In this document: positions 44,080-53,582 of the stretch, piece after piece
Layout: each line of letters begins with the position of its first letter
Position numbering within the stretch: the stretch's first letter is position 1
Assembly: GCF_029714405.1 (NCBI RefSeq)
Contig: NZ_CP121650.1
Coordinates: forward strand, 8,995,001 to 9,059,000
Direction: 5' to 3'
From: Bradyrhizobium sp. CB82
GTDB lineage: Bacteria > Pseudomonadota > Alphaproteobacteria > Rhizobiales > Xanthobacteraceae
Length of the DNA stretch: 64,000 nucleotides
Position numbers and translations under genes: made by a program
The notes under the pieces: model-generated
What the model was told of the DNA's origin: nothing
The model's database searches: none
Seen by the model: the letters and a program-made list of their open reading frames with translations, nothing else

Positions 44080-46194
44080 TTACCTCCGCCGCACCACCAG
44101 CGCGTCGACGATCGTGACGCCCTGCCCCTCCGGATGCACCAGCACCGGGTTGAGCTCGATCTCCGCAATTTCCTTCGCATGCCTTGCTGCGAGTACGGAG
44201 ATGTCGGCGATCAACTGCGATAGTGCCGCGACATCCGCCTTGGCCGCCCCGCGAAACCCATTCAGCAGCGGCGCCGCCTTCAATCCGGCCAGCATCGCGC
44301 CGGCCTCGTCCGGGCTCACCGGCGCCGGGCGGTAGATCACGTCGCGAAACAACTCGGTTGTAATACCGCCAAGCCCCACCATCACCATCGGGCCGAACGT
44401 CTGATCCGTCATCGTGCCGACGATGATCTCGATGCCCTTCTTTGCCATCGGCCCAACCAGCACGCCCTGAAGCGGCGCATCCGGCCGATGCTTGCGCGCA
44501 TTGTTCAGGAGCTGCTCGAACGCCAGAAATACCTCGCCCTTGGTCGTGATGTTCACCCGCACGCCGCCGACCTCGCTCTTGTGCGGAATATCGGGCGACT
44601 GGATCTTCATCACCAGGGGAAACCCGACGCGCGCAATCGCCTCGTCGAGGCCGCTCTTCTCCGCAACCAGCACCTCGTCCGGCAGCGCGATGCCGGCCGC
44701 ACGAAGCAGGGCCTTGCTGTCGGCCTTGGACAGGACCGGCGACTTCAAACATGCCGAGAGATCGCGTGCCGGAAGCCGCATCTCGTCCACCGGCCTGGGC
44801 AGGTCAAACGTCGCGAAGTCCACGAGCTGGCGGAGCGCGACGCCGACATGGGTGAGGCCCGACAGCACGACGACGCCGGATTTTGCCAGCTCCCGCCGCG
44901 CGAAGTCCGACGGCAAGGTATAGGAATAAAACACCACGGGCTTTCTCTGCGCCGCCAGCACCGGCTTCAGCTCCGCCTCCTTGAAGGGCATCCGCACCTC
45001 GCTCGACAGCGACAGCATGACCAGGATCGCGTCGACCTCGTCGGAGACGGCGAGCAGATCGACGCTTCGTTGCAGACCGCCCGAGATCACGCCCTGGGCG
45101 GTGACGTCGATCGGGTTGCGCGCCGTGCCGTAGGAGGGCATCAATTTTGCGATCTCCGCCTGGATGGGCTCGGAGAGCTCAGGGACCTGCAAGCTTCTAA
45201 GCGCCACCGCATCCGTGCCCCAGATGCCTGCGCCCCCGGAGACGGTGACGACCGCGACACGATCGCCCTTCGGCAGCGGATTGCTGGCGAGCACCGCGGC
45301 GATCGTCAGCGCCTCGTCGAGATCGTCAGAGACGATGAAGCCGTATTTGGCGAACACCGCGTCATAGGCGGCGGACCAGCCGGCCATGCTCGCGGTGTGC
45401 GACGCTGCCGCATGCTCGCCCGCACTGCTGCGGCCGACCTTGGTCACGATGACGGGCTTCTTGATCTCGGCGGCACGCCGCGCGGCCGTGAAAAATTTCT
45501 TGACGTCGCGAATGCCTTCGATGAACAGCAGGATCACGTCGGTCGAGGCGTCCTGCACCATATAGTCCAGGAACTCGCCGGCGCCGAGATCGGATTCGTT
45601 GCCGGTGGAGACGACGTAGCTCACGGCAACGCCGAGCGCTTTCGCACGATTGTAATAGGCAAAGCCGATGCCGCCGCTCTGGGCGACGATGCCGATCCGA
45701 CGCGTGGTCGCGACCAGCGGCGCCACGCCCGGCTTGACGTCGACCGCCGGGCTGAACGTCGCCGCCACGCGCTGCGCCTGGCTGAAAAGACCTTCGGCGT
45801 TCGGGCCGGAGATACGCATGCCCGTGCGCCGTGCCAGCGCCGCGATTGCCTCCTGCATCGCGGCGCTGTCGCCGCCCTCCTCCGCAAAGCCGGAGGAGAT
45901 GATGACGGCGTTCTTCACGCCGGCGGCTGCGCATTCTTCGAGCGCCGCCAGCACCGCGCGCGCCGGGATGATGATGACGGCAAGATCGATCGGCGCGCCG
46001 ATGTCCGCGATCGACTTGTAGCAAGTGCGCCCGTCGATCGCCGCGTAGTTCGGATTCACCGGATAGATCTTGCCGGGATACTCGTTCCTGCACAGCATCG
46101 ACAGCAGCCGCCCCGGGATCTTCTCATGATCGCGGGAGGCGCCGATCAGCGCGATGCTTGCCGGCGCGAAGAAAGAGTCGAGCGGATGCGGCAT
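44080..46194 (-). CDS. Acyl-CoA synthetase, NDP-forming (CoA-binding plus ATP-grasp)
   Basis: 704 residues. N-terminal CoA-binding domain (SIALIGASRDHEKIPGRL, KIYPVNPNYAAIDG), then succinyl-CoA ligase-like domains with a probable phosphohistidine in HAAASHTASMAG. The C-terminal ATP-grasp domain (about 500-704) carries VLVAEKSGLDEAIARVGFPL, VMKIQSPDIPHKSEVGGV and ELNPVLVHPEGQG. It links a carboxylic acid to CoA using ATP, giving ADP. In this setting it would activate substrates for the beta-oxidation-type enzymes nearby. Confidence 0.9.
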   Translation of the reverse strand: MPHPLDSFFAPASIALIGASRDHEKIPGRLLSMLCRNEYPGKIYPVNPNYAAIDGRTCYKSIADIGAPIDLAVIIIPARAVLAALEECAAAGVKNAVIISSGFAEEGGDSAAMQEAIAALARRTGMRISGPNAEGLFSQAQRVAATFSPAVDVKPGVAPLVATTRRIGIVAQSGGIGFAYYNRAKALGVAVSYVVSTGNESDLGAGEFLDYMVQDASTDVILLFIEGIRDVKKFFTAARRAAEIKKPVIVTKVGRSSAGEHAAASHTASMAGWSAAYDAVFAKYGFIVSDDLDEALTIAAVLASNPLPKGDRVAVVTVSGGAGIWGTDAVALRSLQVPELSEPIQAEIAKLMPSYGTARNPIDVTAQGVISGGLQRSVDLLAVSDEVDAILVMLSLSSEVRMPFKEAELKPVLAAQRKPVVFYSYTLPSDFARRELAKSGVVVLSGLTHVGVALRQLVDFATFDLPRPVDEMRLPARDLSACLKSPVLSKADSKALLRAAGIALPDEVLVAEKSGLDEAIARVGFPLVMKIQSPDIPHKSEVGGVRVNITTKGEVFLAFEQLLNNARKHRPDAPLQGVLVGPMAKKGIEIIVGTMTDQTFGPMVMVGLGGITTELFRDVIYRPAPVSPDEAGAMLAGLKAAPLLNGFRGAAKADVAALSQLIADISVLAARHAKEIAEIELNPVLVHPEGQGVTIVDALVVRRR

Positions 46195-46221
46195 GGGGCG
46201 GGTCCCTTGTCCTGTTCAATC

Positions 46222-46330
46222 CGTCATCCTGAGGTGGCCGCGAAGCGGCCCTCGAAGGATGAACGGCCCGGCTGGTGGCCGTCGCCCTTCGAGACGGCCG
46301 CGCGGCCGCAGCCTCCTCACGGTGACGGAC
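46222..46330. repeat. TCATCCTGAGG palindromic repeat, copy 1
   Basis: Begins CGTCATCCTGAGGTGGCCGC and ends in the inverted CCTCCTCACGGTGACG, with CTCGAAGGATG in between. The second copy, at 60621-60722, shares TCATCCTGAGG, TCTCGAAGGATG and a closing CCTCACCATGAGG. Confidence 0.75.
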
Positions 46331-46343
46331 AACCATCAAGCAA

Positions 46344-47105
46344 TCAACTCACGCGGAAAGTTACCCCACCCAGCAGAAACTCATTCCCCGCCACTGCGAG
46401 CCCCCTCTCCCGCGCGGCGTGAAGAACACCGGCCACATCCGCGACACGGAACTCCAGCGCGCTCATGATCTCACCTCCGCCCTTCACGAAGCGGACGCTG
46501 GCATTGGGCAGCCTCAGCTCGGTCTCGCCGCTCTCCGCCTTGCCCGGCGCGGCGCCGATCAGCTTGCCCCAATGCCCGGCCAAGCCTTGCGGATCCGGGC
46601 TCTGCATCTCGACCGCCGTCAGCGCCTGCGTCACGTTCTTGCGGATGAACTTTTGCCAGTCCGGCCCCGCCGGCGGATAGGGGCCCAAAATATCGTCGCT
46701 GCCTTTGGTGTGATTGAACTCGATGAAGGCGGCGCGGCAGTCGCGCGGGTGGAGCTGCACGCCGTGATAGGGCGGATGATCAATCACGTTCGCGGTACGC
46801 ACGCCCATGGCATTCGCACTGCGGCCGCGCTCGTCCGGATCGTCGCAGCAGAAGATCGCCATATAGCCGCCGCGGCCGCCGGTCTTGGCAATGAAGCGGC
46901 CGGCTGCGGTGCCGTCCCTAGACGGCGCCACCACCTCAAGCAGGATCGTGTCGACAGGCAGCAATGCGTTCTCAAGGCCATACTTCGCGACATTGACGTC
47001 GCGATAACAGACGGCAAGGCCCATGATCCCTGCGATATCGGAGATCACGGGTTCGAGCTGCGGCGCGACCAGGCAGATCTGGCGCAAGCGCATATAGCCG
47101 GCCAT
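46344..47105 (-). CDS. VOC family protein
   Basis: 253 residues with a two-module vicinal-oxygen-chelate layout: RLRQICLVAPQLEPVISDIA at the start and FRVADVAGVLHAARERGLAV near the end. CYRDVNVAKYGLENALLPV and AAFIEFNHTKGSDD carry candidate metal ligands. It lies 11 bp downstream of the enoyl-CoA hydratase on the same strand, so it is probably part of one catabolic operon. The reaction is not determined (dioxygenase, glyoxalase or epimerase-like). Confidence 0.8.
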   Translation of the reverse strand: MAGYMRLRQICLVAPQLEPVISDIAGIMGLAVCYRDVNVAKYGLENALLPVDTILLEVVAPSRDGTAAGRFIAKTGGRGGYMAIFCCDDPDERGRSANAMGVRTANVIDHPPYHGVQLHPRDCRAAFIEFNHTKGSDDILGPYPPAGPDWQKFIRKNVTQALTAVEMQSPDPQGLAGHWGKLIGAAPGKAESGETELRLPNASVRFVKGGGEIMSALEFRVADVAGVLHAARERGLAVAGNEFLLGGVTFRVS

Positions 47106-47116
47106 GGTCAGGCGCC

Positions 47117-47899
47117 CTAGAAGGCGGGTTTCCGCTTCTCGACAAAAGCCTTTGCGGCTTCCTTGTGGTCCTCGGTGTCACCGCAGCGGGTGTGATGAAT
47201 GGCTTCGCCGTCGAAGCAATCCTCGAGCGGCAGGTGCTCGGCATTGTTGATGTTGCGTTTGATGTAGCCGAGCGCGATCGACGGGCCCTGCGCCAGCGAC
47301 AATGCGAGCTCGTGCGCGGCGGCATCGATCTCGGCATCGGGCACCACTTTCGTCACCATTCCGATCGCCTGCGCCTCCTTCGCGCTCAGTACCGGCGACA
47401 TCAGATAAAGCTCTCGCGCCCGCGCGGAGCCGATCAGTTGGGTCAGGAAATAGGTGCCGCCATAATCGCCGGAGAAGCCGACCTTGGCAAACGCCGTCGT
47501 GATCTTGCAGGATTCGCTGGCGATCCGCAGATCGCAGGACAGCGCCATCGAGAGACCCGCGCCAGCCGCCGCACCGTCGAGCTGCGCCACCACAGGCTTG
47601 GGCATCTGGTGCAGGATGCGCGACACCTCCATGCCGCGGCGCAGGTTCGCGAGCTTAATCTCGAACGGCAGCGGCGCGCGGCCCTCGGCCATCGACTTGA
47701 CGTCGCCGCCGACGCAGAAGCTGCCACCGGCACCCTTGAACAGCACCGCGCGCACCTCGGGATCATCGGCCGCGCGCCGCGCCGCCTCGATCAGCCCGCG
47801 CACCATGTCGGGGTTGAGCGCATTCTTGCGCTCGGGACGATTCATGGTGATGGTGAGCAGCCCGCCTTCGAGCTTTTGCAGGACCATGTCGTTGCTCAT
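47117..47899 (-). CDS. Enoyl-CoA hydratase family protein
   Basis: 260 residues, crotonase superfamily. LTITMNRPERKNALNPDMVR starts the fold. GGSFCVGGDVKSMA and LDGAAAGAGLSMALSCDLRI form the oxyanion hole, and FAKVGFSGDYGGTYFL is the catalytic-loop region; the Asp in SGDYGG sits where some members have catalytic acid. It is the first gene of the minus-strand pair with the VOC gene. The reaction is presumed to be enoyl-CoA hydration or isomerisation. Confidence 0.9.
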   Translation of the reverse strand: MSNDMVLQKLEGGLLTITMNRPERKNALNPDMVRGLIEAARRAADDPEVRAVLFKGAGGSFCVGGDVKSMAEGRAPLPFEIKLANLRRGMEVSRILHQMPKPVVAQLDGAAAGAGLSMALSCDLRIASESCKITTAFAKVGFSGDYGGTYFLTQLIGSARARELYLMSPVLSAKEAQAIGMVTKVVPDAEIDAAAHELALSLAQGPSIALGYIKRNINNAEHLPLEDCFDGEAIHHTRCGDTEDHKEAAKAFVEKRKPAF

Positions 47900-47942
47900 G
47901 GGATGTTGTCCTTGTTGTTGTTTGACCGGGCCATCACCACAC

Positions 47943-48030
47943 CGTCATTGCGAGCGCAGCGAAGCAATCCAGAAATGCACCCGCGGAAATATCCTGGATT
48001 GCTTCGTCGCTTCGGTCCTCGCAATGACGG
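47943..48030. repeat. GAAGCAATCCAG palindromic repeat, copy 2
   Basis: CGTCATTGCGAGCGCAGCG, then GAAGCAATCCAG, and an inverted CTGGATTGCTTC closing with TCGCAATGACGG. Same family as 39640-39749 and 49430-49552. Confidence 0.85.
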
Positions 48031-48040
48031 CGGTAAAGTT

Positions 48041-49252
48041 CTATTTCTTCACCAGCGGGCAGCGCGACTGCTCGAGCGACTGGAACGCCTCGTTGCCCGG
48101 CACGGTGGCGAGCAGCTTGTAGTCGTCCCAGCGGCCCTTGGACTCCGACGGCTTCTTGACCTCGAACAGATACATGTCGTGCACCATGCGGCCATCGTCG
48201 CGGATCTTGCCGCCGTTGGCAAAGAAGTCGTTGATCGGCGTCTCCTTCATCACCTTCATGACCGCGGCGGCATCGGTGGTGCCGACCGCCTTCACGGCTT
48301 TCAGGTAGTGCGTGACCGAGGAATACACACCGGCCTGCGCCGAGGTCGGCGGCCGCTTCACGCGCTCCTGAAAGCGTTTTGAGAAGGCGCGCGTCTCATC
48401 ATTCAGGTCCCAATAAAAGGCTTCCGCCAGCAGCAACCCCTGCGCGGTCTCGAGCCCGATCGAATCGATGTCGGTGACGAAGGCGAGCAGCGGCGAAATC
48501 TTCTGGCCGCCCTTCATGATGCCGAACTCGGCCGACTGCTTGATGGCGTTGACGGTGTCGCCGCCGGCGTTGGCAAGGCCAATAACCTTGGCTTTGGAGG
48601 CCTGCGCCTGGAGCAGGAAGGACGAGAAATCCGAGGTGTTGAGCGGATGGCGGACGTTGCCCAGCACCTTTCCGCCGGTCTTCACCACCACGTTGCTGGT
48701 GTCCTTCTCCAGATCCTGACCGAAGGCGTAATCGGCGGTCAGGAAGAACCAGGTGTCGAGCCCGGACCTCACGGCGGCAAGTCCGGTCGTGTTGGCCTGC
48801 GCAAAGGTGTCGAAGACGTAGTGCACGGTATAAGGGCCGCAGGCCTCGTTAGAGAGGCGGATCGAACCCGGGCCGTTGAAGATGACGATCTTGTTGCGCG
48901 CCTTCGCGATCTCGCCGGCGGCGAGCGCGGTCGCAGACGCCGCGACGTCGTAGATCATCTCGACGCCCTGATTGTCGATCATGTCGCGTGCGATGTTGGC
49001 GGCAAGGTCCGCCTTGTTGAGATGATCGGCTGCGAGGATCTCGATCTTGCGGCCCAGCACCTCGCCGCCGAAATCCTCCGCCGCCATTTTGGCCGCCATC
49101 TCGCTGCCGGGACCGGTGATGTCGGCGTAGAGGCTCGACATGTCGAGAATGCCGCCGAGCTTGAGTGGCGACTTGTCTTGGGCTTTGTCCTGGGCCTGCG
49201 CTGCGCTCGCGACCAACGCCGCGGCAAAAATGCCGGACAAAATCCTCCTCAT
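48041..49252 (-). CDS. ABC transporter substrate-binding protein (branched-chain amino-acid type)
   Basis: 403 residues with a signal peptide (MRRILSGIFAAALVASAAQA). Periplasmic leucine-binding-like fold: LKLGGILDMSSLYADITGPG, GAEMAAKMAAEDFGG-type helices, VEMIYDVAASATALAAGEIA and FFLTADYAFGQDLEKDT. No permease or ATPase genes are nearby, so it would use a transporter encoded elsewhere. It may feed an aromatic or aliphatic acid to the neighbouring acyl-CoA enzymes, by inference. Confidence 0.9.
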   Translation of the reverse strand: MRRILSGIFAAALVASAAQAQDKAQDKSPLKLGGILDMSSLYADITGPGSEMAAKMAAEDFGGEVLGRKIEILAADHLNKADLAANIARDMIDNQGVEMIYDVAASATALAAGEIAKARNKIVIFNGPGSIRLSNEACGPYTVHYVFDTFAQANTTGLAAVRSGLDTWFFLTADYAFGQDLEKDTSNVVVKTGGKVLGNVRHPLNTSDFSSFLLQAQASKAKVIGLANAGGDTVNAIKQSAEFGIMKGGQKISPLLAFVTDIDSIGLETAQGLLLAEAFYWDLNDETRAFSKRFQERVKRPPTSAQAGVYSSVTHYLKAVKAVGTTDAAAVMKVMKETPINDFFANGGKIRDDGRMVHDMYLFEVKKPSESKGRWDDYKLLATVPGNEAFQSLEQSRCPLVKK

Positions 49253-49636
49253 CGAGAACCTCCCTTATCGTGCCGTACTCTGGTGGCGGCTTGGTTATTG
49301 CTCTTGGTTTGGTATTGCCGCGATCATGCCGCATGCGAAAGAGGGCAGCAAGCGCGCGGCTGTCGTGCATTATCGCGCGCTTGTTTTCCGCAAAGCGGAA
49401 TGGCGCTTGGGCCCCGCCTGCCTCCACGCCGTCATTGCGAGCCACCGGGTCCGCGCGAAGCGCGGCCCGATGACAGGCTCCGCGAAGCAATCCAGAGTCT
49501 TTCCGCGGACGGATTCTGGATTGCTTCGTCGCTTCGCTCCTCGCAATGACGGATATGCGGGACGGACGAGCCAACACATAGTTCCAGCGCTGATCAATCA
49601 GTGGCCTCTTCGTAACGCGCCACGTTTGAGGTAAGT
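49253..49636. other. Intergenic region between divergent genes, holding repeat copy 3
   Basis: 384 bp separating the binding protein gene from the SNase-like gene. Most of it is repeat copy 3 (49430-49552). The rest should contain the two divergent promoters, but no clear -35/-10 pair was identified. Confidence 0.5.
49430..49552. repeat. GAAGCAATCCAG palindromic repeat, copy 3
   Basis: CGTCATTGCGAG, a variable middle, GCGAAGCAATCCAGAG, then CTGGATTGCTTCGTCGC and TCGCAATGACGG. The left arm is extended relative to copy 2. Confidence 0.85.
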
Positions 49637-50419
49637 ATGGAACGCACCACAACCTCCCCGGACGATGTGAACCGACCACTCACCTTCCTTGCCGCCGCGC
49701 TTCTCGTCGCGTCATATGCCTCCGCGTTTGGGGCCGCCTGCCAATTCGAATCCCAGGGCGAAGGCCACGTCGCCGCCATCGTCGATGCGCGCAGCTTGCG
49801 CCTCGACGATGGGCGCGAGGTGCGCCTCTCCGGCATCGAGCCGACTGCGACGACGAAGCAGGCGCTGGCCGCGATGCTTGCCGGCCGCGACGTGCGCCTG
49901 CGGGGTACCGATGACACGCCGGACCGCTATGGTCGCCAGGGCGCGCTGGTCTTCGTCGGCGAGAGCGATGGCTCCGTGCAGGCCCTATTGTTGTCCCAAG
50001 GTGATGCAATCGTCTCGGCCGAGATCGCGGACAAGGACTGCGCGGCCGCCCTGATGTCGGCGGAGGCCGAGGCGCGGCGCGGAAAAAAGGGCAGCTGGGC
50101 TGACCCGTTGGCCATAAAAAACGCGGAAAGTCCGGACGATATTTTGGCCGGGATCGGGCGCTTCGTTGTGGTCGAGGGCAAAGTCCTCTCCGTCCGGCAA
50201 GCTGGGGCAACGACTTACCTCAACTTTGGCCGGAACTGGACACGCGGCTTTGCTGTGACTATTTCACGGCGCATGGTTCCGGCCTTCGAGAGCGCCGGGA
50301 TCGTTCTCAAGTCCCTGGAGAATCGGAAGATTCGGGTCCGGGGCTGGGTCGAGGGGAATGTGGGCCCGCGGATTGACGCGCTCCGGGTGGAACAGGTCGA
50401 GTTGCTGGGCGCGGACTAG
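49637..50419 (+). CDS. Secreted SNase-like (thermonuclease fold) protein
   Basis: 260 residues with an N-terminal hydrophobic leader (PLTFLAAALLVASYASAF). Residues about 50-130 have the SNase OB-fold pattern VDARSLRLDDGREVRLSGIE and TPDRYGRQGALVFV. The catalytic Arg/Glu set is only partly visible, so nuclease activity is uncertain. The C-terminal half (GKVLSVRQAGATTYLNFGRN) may be another OB-like part. It lies 69 bp upstream of the M48 lipoprotein. It probably acts in the periplasm. Confidence 0.7.
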   Translation: MERTTTSPDDVNRPLTFLAAALLVASYASAFGAACQFESQGEGHVAAIVDARSLRLDDGREVRLSGIEPTATTKQALAAMLAGRDVRLRGTDDTPDRYGRQGALVFVGESDGSVQALLLSQGDAIVSAEIADKDCAAALMSAEAEARRGKKGSWADPLAIKNAESPDDILAGIGRFVVVEGKVLSVRQAGATTYLNFGRNWTRGFAVTISRRMVPAFESAGIVLKSLENRKIRVRGWVEGNVGPRIDALRVEQVELLGAD

Positions 50420-50488
50420 CCGGGGTAAGGCCTTAAAGGCCAGCACGGGTTAAGCGACGTGGATGGGGTTTTGGGACGCGGAACAGAG

Positions 50489-51967
50489 GTGAGCCGCCGC
50501 CTTCGGGCTGCGCAGGCCGCGCTTTGGCTCGGCCTATCCTGTGGCCTGGGCGCGCTGCTCTCGGGCTGCGGCGACATGGGCCGGTTCCAGACCGCGACCG
50601 CGCCGGCCGTCACCCTGCCCAAGCCGACGAAGCCCGCAGTCGCGCAGACGCCGGCCACGGAGAAGGAGCACGAGCGCATCCTTGCCAGCTATGGCGGCGT
50701 CTATGACGATCCACGGCTCGAGCAACTCGTCACCAAGACAGTCGAGCGGTTGGTCGCGGCCTCCGATCGACCCGACCAGGGCTACAAGGTCACGATCCTG
50801 AATTCCGGCGCGGTGAACGCCTTCGCGCTGCCGAACGGCCAGCTCTATGTCACGCGCGGCCTGCTCGCGCTCGCGAGCGATACGTCCGAATTGTCGTCCG
50901 TGCTCAGCCACGAAATGGCGCACGTGTTGTCCAAGCACGCCGCGATGCGCGAGGACCAGGCGCGCCAGGCCGCGATCGTCACCCGCGTCGTCACCGACAT
51001 GAGCAACGACCCCGAGCTCACCGCGCTCGCGCTCGCCAAGACCAAGCTCACCATGGCGAGCTTTTCGCGCAACCAGGAGTTCGAGGCCGACGGCATCGGC
51101 GTCGGCATCTCCGCGCGCGCGCATTTCGATCCCTATGGCGCGGCTCGTTTCCTCTCGGCGATGGAGCGCAATGCCGAGCTGAAGGCCGGCAAGAGCGCGC
51201 TCGATCCGCGCGCGCAGGATTTCACATCCTCCCATCCGGCAACGCCCGAGCGCGTGCAGAACGCGCAGACGATCGCGCGGCAATATGCAGCGCCTGAGGG
51301 CGCCGAGCGCGACCGCGAGACCTATCTCGGCGCGATCGACAACATCGTCTACGGCGAGGACCCGAGCGAAGGCTTCGTCCGCGGCCGCCGCTTCCTGCAC
51401 CCCAAGCTTGGCTTCACCTTCCAGGCGCCCGACAACTTCACGCTCGACAACACCGCGCAGGCGGTGATCGGCGTGCGCGAGGGCGGCACGCAGGCGATGC
51501 GCTTCGACGTCGTGCGGGTGCCGGCCGAGCAGACGCTCGGCGACTATCTCAATTCCGGCTGGATGGAAGGCGTCGACAAGACTTCGACCGAGGACATCAC
51601 CATCAACGGCTTCCCGGCGGCCTCCGTGACCGCCAAGGGCGACCAGTGGCAGTTCAAGGTCTACGCGCTGCGCTTCGGCAGCGACGTCTACCGCTTCATC
51701 TTCGCGGCCCGGCAGAAGACCACCGAGAGCGAGCGCAACGCCCGCGAGACGGTGAACTCATTCCGCCGCCTGACGCTCGAGGAGATCCAGGCCGCACGTC
51801 CCTTGCGCATCAAGGTGATCACCGTGCAGCCCGGCGACACCGTGGAATCGCTCGCCCACCGCATGGCCGGCGTCGATCACCCGACCGAGCGCTTCCGCGT
51901 ACTCAACGGCCTCGACGCCCATGCGCAGGTCAAAGTGCGCGACCGCGTGAAGATCGTGGTGGATTGA
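50489..51967 (+). CDS. M48 family metalloprotease lipoprotein (BepA-like)
   Basis: About 492 residues from GTG 50489; a GTG at 50459 is in frame. The N-terminus has a lipobox (LSCGLGALLSGC). M48 catalytic motif HEMAH is near residue 140 and the third ligand Glu in EFEADGIGVG follows. The C-terminal part contains a beta-rich domain and an end that resembles a LysM/FecR-like wall-binding segment (ITVQPGDTVESLAHRMAG). It probably works in outer-membrane protein quality control, as BepA/LoiP proteins do. Anchored to a membrane on the periplasmic side. Confidence 0.88.
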   Translation: MSRRLRAAQAALWLGLSCGLGALLSGCGDMGRFQTATAPAVTLPKPTKPAVAQTPATEKEHERILASYGGVYDDPRLEQLVTKTVERLVAASDRPDQGYKVTILNSGAVNAFALPNGQLYVTRGLLALASDTSELSSVLSHEMAHVLSKHAAMREDQARQAAIVTRVVTDMSNDPELTALALAKTKLTMASFSRNQEFEADGIGVGISARAHFDPYGAARFLSAMERNAELKAGKSALDPRAQDFTSSHPATPERVQNAQTIARQYAAPEGAERDRETYLGAIDNIVYGEDPSEGFVRGRRFLHPKLGFTFQAPDNFTLDNTAQAVIGVREGGTQAMRFDVVRVPAEQTLGDYLNSGWMEGVDKTSTEDITINGFPAASVTAKGDQWQFKVYALRFGSDVYRFIFAARQKTTESERNARETVNSFRRLTLEEIQAARPLRIKVITVQPGDTVESLAHRMAGVDHPTERFRVLNGLDAHAQVKVRDRVKIVVD

Positions 51968-52027
51968 GTTTTTGTAAGGGTGGACGAAGCGAAGCGTGCC
52001 CACCTCTTCTCGCAGTCGTGGAAGGAC

Positions 52028-52066
52028 GGTGGGCACGGCGCAAATGCGCCTTTGCCTACCCTACGA
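52028..52066. repeat. Palindromic intergenic repeat (GGTGGGCACGGCGC family), copy 2
   Basis: GGTGGGCACGGCGCAAATGC followed by GCCTTTGCCTACCCTACG. It lies just beyond the M48 gene, between convergent genes. A related GGGTGGACGAAGCGAAGCG segment precedes it. Confidence 0.65.
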
Positions 52067-52076
52067 AGCTTGAGCC

Positions 52077-53405
52077 CTAACCACCCGCATCCATCTCGCC
52101 GCGTTCGCGCTGGCCGCTCAGCCAGAGCGCCATCAGCGTCCACAATGCGCCGGAGAGCAGATAGGCGCCCGAGGCGATGACGCCCAGATTCGTCGCGAGC
52201 AGGAGCGCGGCGAGCGGGGCAAAGCCGGCGCCGAACAGCCAGGCCATGTCGGAGGTCAGCGCGGAGGCCGTGTAGCGATACATCTGCTTGAAGTTGGACG
52301 CGATCGCGCCGGAGGACTGGCCGAAGGACAGACCGAGCAGGATGAAGCCGAGCACCATGTAGATGGTCTCGCCGAATGCACCGGCATCGAGCAGCTGCGG
52401 GGCAAAGCCGCTATAGACCGCGATCGCGATCGCCGAGCCCATCAGCAGCGACTTGCGGCCGACGCGGTCGGCGATGAGGCCGGAGGCCACGATCGCCGCG
52501 ACACCGAAGGCGGCGCCGACGATCTCGATCATCAGGAAGCGCACCGGGCTTTCACGCGTGAACAAAAACACCCAGGACAGCGGAAACACCGTGACCATGT
52601 GGAACAGCGCGAAGCTCGCCAGCGGCGCGAAGGCCCCGAGCATGATGTTGTGGCCTTCGCGCGCGACGGTGTCGGAGATACGCGAGGGCTGCAGGTCGCG
52701 GGTCTCGAACAGCGAGGCATATTCCTCCGTCGCGACCATGCGCAGGCGGGCGAACAGCGCCACGACGTTGATGGCGAAGGCGACGAAGAACGGATAGCGC
52801 CAGCCCCAATCGAAGAAATCGTCGGCCGAGAGATTGCCGGCGAAATACGCAAACAGCGCGCTGGCCACGATCAGCCCGAGCGGAGCGCCGAGTTGCGGCA
52901 CCATCGCGTACCAGCCGCGCTTGTTCTGCGGCGCGTTGAGCGCGAGTAGCGAGGCAAGCCCGTCCCACGCGCCACCCCAGGCGAGACCTTGCGCTGCTCT
53001 CGCCAGCGCCAGGAGCCAGATCGCGGCCGCGCCGATCTCGCTGTAGCCGGGCAGGAACGCGATCGCCACGGTCGCGGTGCCCAGGAGGAACAGCGCGGCG
53101 ACCAGCTTGGCGGTCTTGCCGTATTCGCGGTCGATCGTCATGAAGATGACGGTGCCGAGCGGCCGCGCCATGAAAGCGAGCGCGAAGATGGCGAAGGAAT
53201 AGAGCGTGCCGGTCAGTTCGGTAGCGAACGGAAAGACCAGGCGCGGAAACACGATCACCGAGGCGATCGCATAGACGAAGAAGTCGAAGAACTCCGACGT
53301 GCGCCCGATGATGACGCCGATGGCGATCTCGCCGGGATTGGCCTGGTCGTGACCATGCTCGCCCGGATTTGCGCCTGCCATTGCGGGGGTCTGTGCCATC
53401 GCCAT
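52077..53405 (-). CDS. MFS transporter (MHS/metabolite:H+ symporter-like)
   Basis: 442 residues with about 12 hydrophobic helices. The N-terminal loop has GVIIGRTSEFFDFFVYAIAS, the typical MHS-family first helix, and the inter-helix motif FMARPLGTVIFMTIDREYGK. A central DRVGRKSLLMG loop is the standard MFS motif. The N-terminal 25 residues (His/Pro/Gly-rich) are non-conserved. Likely substrates in this family are carboxylates or osmolytes; the actual one is unknown. Inner membrane. Confidence 0.88.
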   Translation of the reverse strand: MAMAQTPAMAGANPGEHGHDQANPGEIAIGVIIGRTSEFFDFFVYAIASVIVFPRLVFPFATELTGTLYSFAIFALAFMARPLGTVIFMTIDREYGKTAKLVAALFLLGTATVAIAFLPGYSEIGAAAIWLLALARAAQGLAWGGAWDGLASLLALNAPQNKRGWYAMVPQLGAPLGLIVASALFAYFAGNLSADDFFDWGWRYPFFVAFAINVVALFARLRMVATEEYASLFETRDLQPSRISDTVAREGHNIMLGAFAPLASFALFHMVTVFPLSWVFLFTRESPVRFLMIEIVGAAFGVAAIVASGLIADRVGRKSLLMGSAIAIAVYSGFAPQLLDAGAFGETIYMVLGFILLGLSFGQSSGAIASNFKQMYRYTASALTSDMAWLFGAGFAPLAALLLATNLGVIASGAYLLSGALWTLMALWLSGQRERGEMDAGG

Positions 53406-53582
53406 CGTGTGCTCTTAACGTCCTGAAAACCAAAGCCGACCACCCGGCGGTCGCCGGGCATTCCGCCCTCTCTGGCCCACCATTCCGCACTGCAACATTG
53501 GACAAATTGTCCAATGTCCCAATTGGTGCGCCGCAGCTACGCATTGGCTGGACTACGAAATTTCCAACCAAAAGGCCTACCC

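Noticed and set aside
44488..46422. 644-codon plus-strand ORF
   Set aside because: Antisense shadow of the acyl-CoA synthetase gene with Arg/His/Ala-biased composition.
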